A stretch of 64,000 bases of DNA, from the NCBI RefSeq assembly GCF_900182595.1, contig NZ_FXTN01000010.1, positions 62,001 to 126,000 on the forward strand, written 5' to 3'. The notes under the pieces are model-generated. The model ran no database searches and was not told the origin of the DNA. It saw only the letters and a list, made by a program, of their open reading frames with translations. The translations under genes and the position numbers were made by a program. Shown here one piece after another: positions 60,398 to 64,000 of this stretch (within the stretch, counting starts at the first letter, position 1; the number at the start of each line of letters is the position of its first letter). Source of the stretch: Pedobacter westerhofensis. Lineage in GTDB: Bacteria; Bacteroidota; Bacteroidia; Sphingobacteriales; Sphingobacteriaceae.

Positions 60398-61720
60398 TTG
60401 TTATTCGAAGAATTAAACCTGATTGAGCCTATTTTAAAAGCGCTGCAAACAGAGGGTTATACTAACCCAACCCCTATACAAGAACAATCTATTCCTACTA
60501 TATTAACCAGCAGAGACTTATTGGGCTGCGCGCAAACGGGAACCGGTAAAACGGCCGCTTTTGCCATTCCAATGCTGCAACTGCTGAATAAAGAGCACGC
60601 GAATGCCAAAGGTCCTAAACCGATCAGGGCACTGGTATTAACACCAACACGTGAACTTGCCATCCAGATTGAAGAGAGTTTCAAGGCATATGGAAAGAAC
60701 CTGCCCCTGCGTCACCTGGTGATTTTTGGTGGTGTTGGCCAGAAAGCACAGACGGATGCTTTGCACCGCGGTGTAGATATCCTGATTGCAACTCCGGGAA
60801 GATTGCTCGACCTGATGAACCAGGGATTTATTAACCTGAAAGATGTAGAGATCTTTGTACTGGACGAGGCCGACAGAATGCTTGACATGGGCTTTATCCA
60901 TGACGTAAAGAAAACGATCGCGAAACTGCCTTCTAAAAGACAGACGCTGTTTTTCTCTGCAACGATGCCGCCTGAAATCCAGAAGCTTGCCAATACAATC
61001 TTAACTGATCCATTGAAAGTTGAAGTTACCCCGGTATCATCAACGGCAGAGAAAATTGAGCAGTCTATCTATTATGTAGATAAGAACGATAAGAAAAACC
61101 TGCTGATCCATATCCTGAAAGATAAAACGATCGCAACAGCACTGGTTTTTACCCGTACCAAACATGGTGCAGACCGTATTGTGAAAGACCTGATCAAAGT
61201 TGGTGTAAAAGCCGAAGCGATTCACGGTAACAAATCACAAAACGCACGCCAGCGTGCTTTAACAAACTTTAAAGATAAAACCACACGTATCCTGGTTGCT
61301 ACTGATATCGCCGCAAGGGGTATTGATGTGGATGAACTAACGCATGTAATCAACTATGAACTGCCAAACGTTCCTGAAACTTACGTACACAGGATTGGCC
61401 GTACAGGCCGTGCGGGTAACAGCGGGATCTCTTTCTCTTTCTGTGACGGAGAGGAAAAAGAATACCTGGATGATATCGAAAAACTGATTGCGATCAAAAT
61501 CCCTGTTCAGGAAGATCATCCTTACGCAATGAGCTGGCAGAGCCTGATGTCTGGTGCTGCAGCAGCAAAGGCAAAAGGTAAAAGCAAGCCTGCAAGAGGC
61601 GGGCGCCCGGAAAGAACGGAACATAAACCAAACCTGAGCGGTGCAAGAAAACCGGCAGGCAATGGTGGTGGTGGGAACCGCAGATATAATAACTCAAGGC
61701 CAAAAGCGAAAACAGATTAG
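60398..61720 (+). CDS. DEAD-box ATP-dependent RNA helicase
   Basis: The 440-residue protein has the DEAD helicase motifs: Q motif (YTNPTPIQEQSIP), I AQTGTGKTAAF, Ia PTRELAIQIEE, II VLDEADRMLDMGF, III FSATMPPEI, V VATDIAARGIDVDEL and VI HRIGRTGRAG. The C-terminal 60 residues are basic and rich in Gly, Arg, Lys and Asn, as in RhlE-like helicases that bind RNA. The start codon is TTG (MLFEELNLIEPIL), preceded by a strong promoter box; no ATG fits. A 31-bp terminator stem follows. Confidence 0.94.
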   Translation: MLFEELNLIEPILKALQTEGYTNPTPIQEQSIPTILTSRDLLGCAQTGTGKTAAFAIPMLQLLNKEHANAKGPKPIRALVLTPTRELAIQIEESFKAYGKNLPLRHLVIFGGVGQKAQTDALHRGVDILIATPGRLLDLMNQGFINLKDVEIFVLDEADRMLDMGFIHDVKKTIAKLPSKRQTLFFSATMPPEIQKLANTILTDPLKVEVTPVSSTAEKIEQSIYYVDKNDKKNLLIHILKDKTIATALVFTRTKHGADRIVKDLIKVGVKAEAIHGNKSQNARQRALTNFKDKTTRILVATDIAARGIDVDELTHVINYELPNVPETYVHRIGRTGRAGNSGISFSFCDGEEKEYLDDIEKLIAIKIPVQEDHPYAMSWQSLMSGAAAAKAKGKSKPARGGRPERTEHKPNLSGARKPAGNGGGGNRRYNNSRPKAKTD

Positions 61721-61755
61721 TGATAGATCTGTAGTAAGATCATCTTGCTTCGCTG

Positions 61756-61831
61756 AAAAAAGAAACTCTGATTTTGATGCCTTCTGCCGCTGAAACGCGC
61801 CAGAAGGCATCAAAATCAGAGTTTCTTTTTT
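61756..61831. terminator. Bidirectional terminator with 31-bp perfect stem
   Basis: 61756-61786 and 61801-61831 are exact reverse complements over 31 bp around a 14-base loop, with A and T runs at the ends. It lies between the helicase (+) and the outer-membrane receptor (-) and can serve both. Confidence 0.85.
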
Positions 61832-61883
61832 TTTAGCTATCCCATCAGCAGGATCTGTATAGGGTCACCCTTTGTTATCGGTA

Positions 61884-64000
61884 TTAACTCCTGCCTCTCC
61901 GCATGCTGCCTCCCATGCTGCCGCCGGGGAAGTTCTGCAGTCTCCAGTTTAGGCTAAGCAGGAAATAGCGCGTTACCTGGTTGCTCCTGCTCTCGGTAAT
62001 GGAGTTATCAGAAATTGTCCTGTTTACGTTATTTCCCTGGTTAAGCAGGTCGTGCCCCTCCAGTTTAATACTGCCTTTTCTTTTAAAAAAGGTTTTCTCT
62101 ACATATCCGCCAATCAGCAAAGGATTCCTCCCGGGAATGGCAAAGCCCTGATTGATCGTTTTAGAGCTGGTTATACCTGCATTGAGGCTCTGAAGGATAA
62201 ATACTTTGGCATCTGTATTAAACAGCCAGGTCTGGATGATATTGGAATTGGAAGAGGCCAGTGAATACACATTGCTCCTGTAGTTGTATGAGGCGCTGGT
62301 GTTTACCATCAGCCACTTTTGGTTCATCCGGAGCGACAGTCCCTGGTTTAGGCTTAACCCTTTCCCAAAGTTCCTGATATTATCTGCGTATGAAACCCTG
62401 TGATTATAGGTGAGCCCGCCCTTCACTTCAACATTATACTTCTTTCCCGAGATTGGCAGCGACCAGTAATAATTACTGCCAAAGTTATAATTTCCACTTG
62501 TGTTCAGGTAACGGGTTTCCTGCTTCAGGCTGTTTAAGGTGTCGCGGATCAGCACCGTATTGCTTACTACCTGGTCCTGCACCACGGTCCCGCGGAGCAT
62601 CAGCTGCAATGTACTCCCATTGGCGGGGCTGACTGAACGGTAGCTTAAATTCAGGGTATGGTTAAAGGAAGCTTTCAGGTCTGGATTTCCGATGATTACA
62701 TTCTGAAGGTTACGTGTATCAGGAACGGGCTGCAGCTGATTAAAATCGGGTGCATTGCTGTTCCCGCTATACACCATGCTATAGGTAGTTTTTGGGGAAG
62801 GAATAAAATCTACCCTTGCTACCGGCGATATATTAAAGCCGGTCCTGCTGATCTTGTCTGCCCTGCCTTCATATGCCCCGGTAAGTACATTGGGCTGGCC
62901 TGTAATACCCGCACTGTAATTCAGTTTTTTTGTGGTGTACCTGTAATTTAAACCGATGGTATGGGTGCTGAAAGAAGAGGTATACTTGTTGCTCAGCGAA
63001 TCTACCCTTCTGAATTGGTCCATATCATCCTTTACATTGGTCAGCAGCGCATTACTGGTATGAGTATACGAATACACATAGCTAAAATCTATACCTCTTT
63101 TTACCAGTGAATCCAATGGATTTCCCAGCGGTTCGGTGATCGTTACCGTGGCATTTACATTGCGCATACGGTTACGTGTGTCCAGCAGCTGGTTTCTTAA
63201 AGAATCTTTCACCAGCATACCGCTTTCGGGATCATAATAGCCAATCCTGTTGTTCTGGTCCTGGATAGAATTACTGATATTGTTGCCCGCTGTAAACCCT
63301 GCTGAAACCGTGCGCCCCGGCTTTTTAAAGTGGCGTGCCATGTTAAAATCAGCATTCAGGTTAGGGCTGTGCAGGTCAGAATGGTTTGCATTCAGCAGAT
63401 CCTGACGGATCACCCCGGTCTGTTTTGAAGAAGTTAGCGCATCGCTGACAGAATTGTTAACAGAACCGCGGATATTTCCCTGTATATAGTTTTGCCCGTC
63501 TACCGATTGTACGCCCATATCAAAATTATGGTTGGCTCCCTTGTTTTCGCTTTGGGAAATGGATTCATTGTAAATCGTGCCCAGGGAGTTCACGGTCTGG
63601 ATATAACTTTGCTGGTTCAGCTCCGTCCTGTTGTGCTGGTAATTGTAATTCCCGTTGATCGTCAGGTTCTTTCCCAGTTTGTCCCTGAAAGTAAATCCTG
63701 TATTCTGGCTGTTGTTGATGCCGGCGCCATTATTGGTATTGCTTGCCTTGGCATGTACGCCGATTTGTTTATCGTCACGCCAGATATTGGCATTGATGCC
63801 CGCGTCATAACGGTCATTGGTTCCCCCGCTTACAGCAGCATTTCCAAAGGTGCCCCTGTTCCTTTTATCTTTAAGTACCAGGTTCAGCATTTTCTGCGGT
63901 TCCCCGCTTTTAACGCCCGTAAAGTTTGCCTTATCACCGTAGTCATCAATTACCTGGAGCTTGTCAACAATCCCCGCAGGCAGCTGTGAGATAAACTCTT
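61884..64000 (-). CDS. Outer-membrane beta-barrel receptor (TonB-dependent type), 5' truncated by window
   Basis: The frame is open from the right edge to a stop at 61884, about 705 residues, and continues outside. The visible part begins in the plug or plug-to-barrel region (LQVIDDYGDKANFTGVKSGEPQKMLNLVLKDKRN) and then shows a barrel with repeated strands (NYNYQHNRTELNQQSYIQ, GLNYRYTTKKLNYSAGITGQP). This is the layout of outer-membrane beta-barrel proteins related to TonB receptors (OMP_b-brl_3). The end FPGGSMGGSMRRGRS is unusual, as barrels mostly end in an aromatic residue. Ligand unknown; the TonB box, if any, is outside. Confidence 0.8.
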   Translation of the reverse strand, partial: EFISQLPAGIVDKLQVIDDYGDKANFTGVKSGEPQKMLNLVLKDKRNRGTFGNAAVSGGTNDRYDAGINANIWRDDKQIGVHAKASNTNNGAGINNSQNTGFTFRDKLGKNLTINGNYNYQHNRTELNQQSYIQTVNSLGTIYNESISQSENKGANHNFDMGVQSVDGQNYIQGNIRGSVNNSVSDALTSSKQTGVIRQDLLNANHSDLHSPNLNADFNMARHFKKPGRTVSAGFTAGNNISNSIQDQNNRIGYYDPESGMLVKDSLRNQLLDTRNRMRNVNATVTITEPLGNPLDSLVKRGIDFSYVYSYTHTSNALLTNVKDDMDQFRRVDSLSNKYTSSFSTHTIGLNYRYTTKKLNYSAGITGQPNVLTGAYEGRADKISRTGFNISPVARVDFIPSPKTTYSMVYSGNSNAPDFNQLQPVPDTRNLQNVIIGNPDLKASFNHTLNLSYRSVSPANGSTLQLMLRGTVVQDQVVSNTVLIRDTLNSLKQETRYLNTSGNYNFGSNYYWSLPISGKKYNVEVKGGLTYNHRVSYADNIRNFGKGLSLNQGLSLRMNQKWLMVNTSASYNYRSNVYSLASSNSNIIQTWLFNTDAKVFILQSLNAGITSSKTINQGFAIPGRNPLLIGGYVEKTFFKRKGSIKLEGHDLLNQGNNVNRTISDNSITESRSNQVTRYFLLSLNWRLQNFPGGSMGGSMRRGRS

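Noticed and set aside
1..64000. CRISPR arrays, tRNA/rRNA genes, IS elements, prophage genes
   Set aside because: No regularly spaced repeats, no cloverleaf-like segments, no transposase or phage proteins were seen by eye. A covariance-model and repeat search would settle this.

Overview
The window reads as a chromosomal segment of a Bacteroidota bacterium, most likely of the Sphingobacteriaceae (Pedobacter-like). The reasons are moderate G+C, several genes that start with TTG and lack a clear Shine-Dalgarno, promoter elements of the TAnnTTTG type, a lipidated Omp85 protein (TamL type) next to TamB, a long-form IspG, a fused HemC-HemD, an HmuY-like lipoprotein and an SusC/TonB-style outer-membrane barrel. 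I see no phage, insertion sequence, CRISPR array, rRNA or tRNA. The genus is inferred, not proven.

Region 1 (1-13,453, + strand) is one long branched-chain amino-acid block: ilvE (3' end only), ilvD, ilvB, ilvN, ilvC, leuC, leuD, a two-domain ModF-like ABC ATPase, leuB, leuA and ilvA. It closes with a very long bidirectional hairpin. Together these genes cover threonine to 2-oxobutyrate, the shared ilv steps and the leucine branch.

Region 2 (13,467-18,270) holds a cupin/JmjC-like protein, a small lipoprotein, an orphan ABC ATPase, an outer-membrane barrel protein, and an ECF sigma factor with a one-TM partner.

Region 3 (18,358-28,619, - strand) is a heme operon: hemA, hemCD fusion, hemB, hemL, a histidine kinase and response regulator, a TPR membrane protein, hemE, hemJ-like and an unknown outer-membrane protein. 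Apart from the final uroporphyrinogen-to-heme steps (hemF/N, hemG/Y/H are not seen, although HemJ can supply protoporphyrinogen oxidase), it covers the C5 route from glutamyl-tRNA. The two-component system inside it is the most suggestive regulatory feature of the window.

Region 4 (28,754-41,825) is mixed: an alpha/beta hydrolase, ispG, an envelope-stress-like set (RDD/GYF, LiaF-like, PspC) with an SDR, an MlaE/MlaF lipid transporter pair, an rRNA-type methyltransferase, an HmuY-like lipoprotein, an unrecognised lipoprotein that looks like a (beta/alpha)8 barrel, dgt and a HupE/UreJ-like protein.

Region 5 (41,822-55,954) has topoisomerase IV parC and parE on the - strand flanking cytidine deaminase (-) and tamB, tamL and a BrkB-family gene (+). 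Region 6 (56,054-64,000) has a DUF2461 protein, a Gfo/Idh/MocA oxidoreductase, a small unknown, an SRPBCC protein, a GPH-type sugar transporter, a DEAD-box RNA helicase and the 3' part of an outer-membrane receptor that runs off the window.

I found no clear-cut undescribed system such as a defence island. The best leads are the kinase/regulator pair within the heme operon, the asymmetric ModF-like ATPase inside the leu genes, and the unknown barrel lipoprotein.
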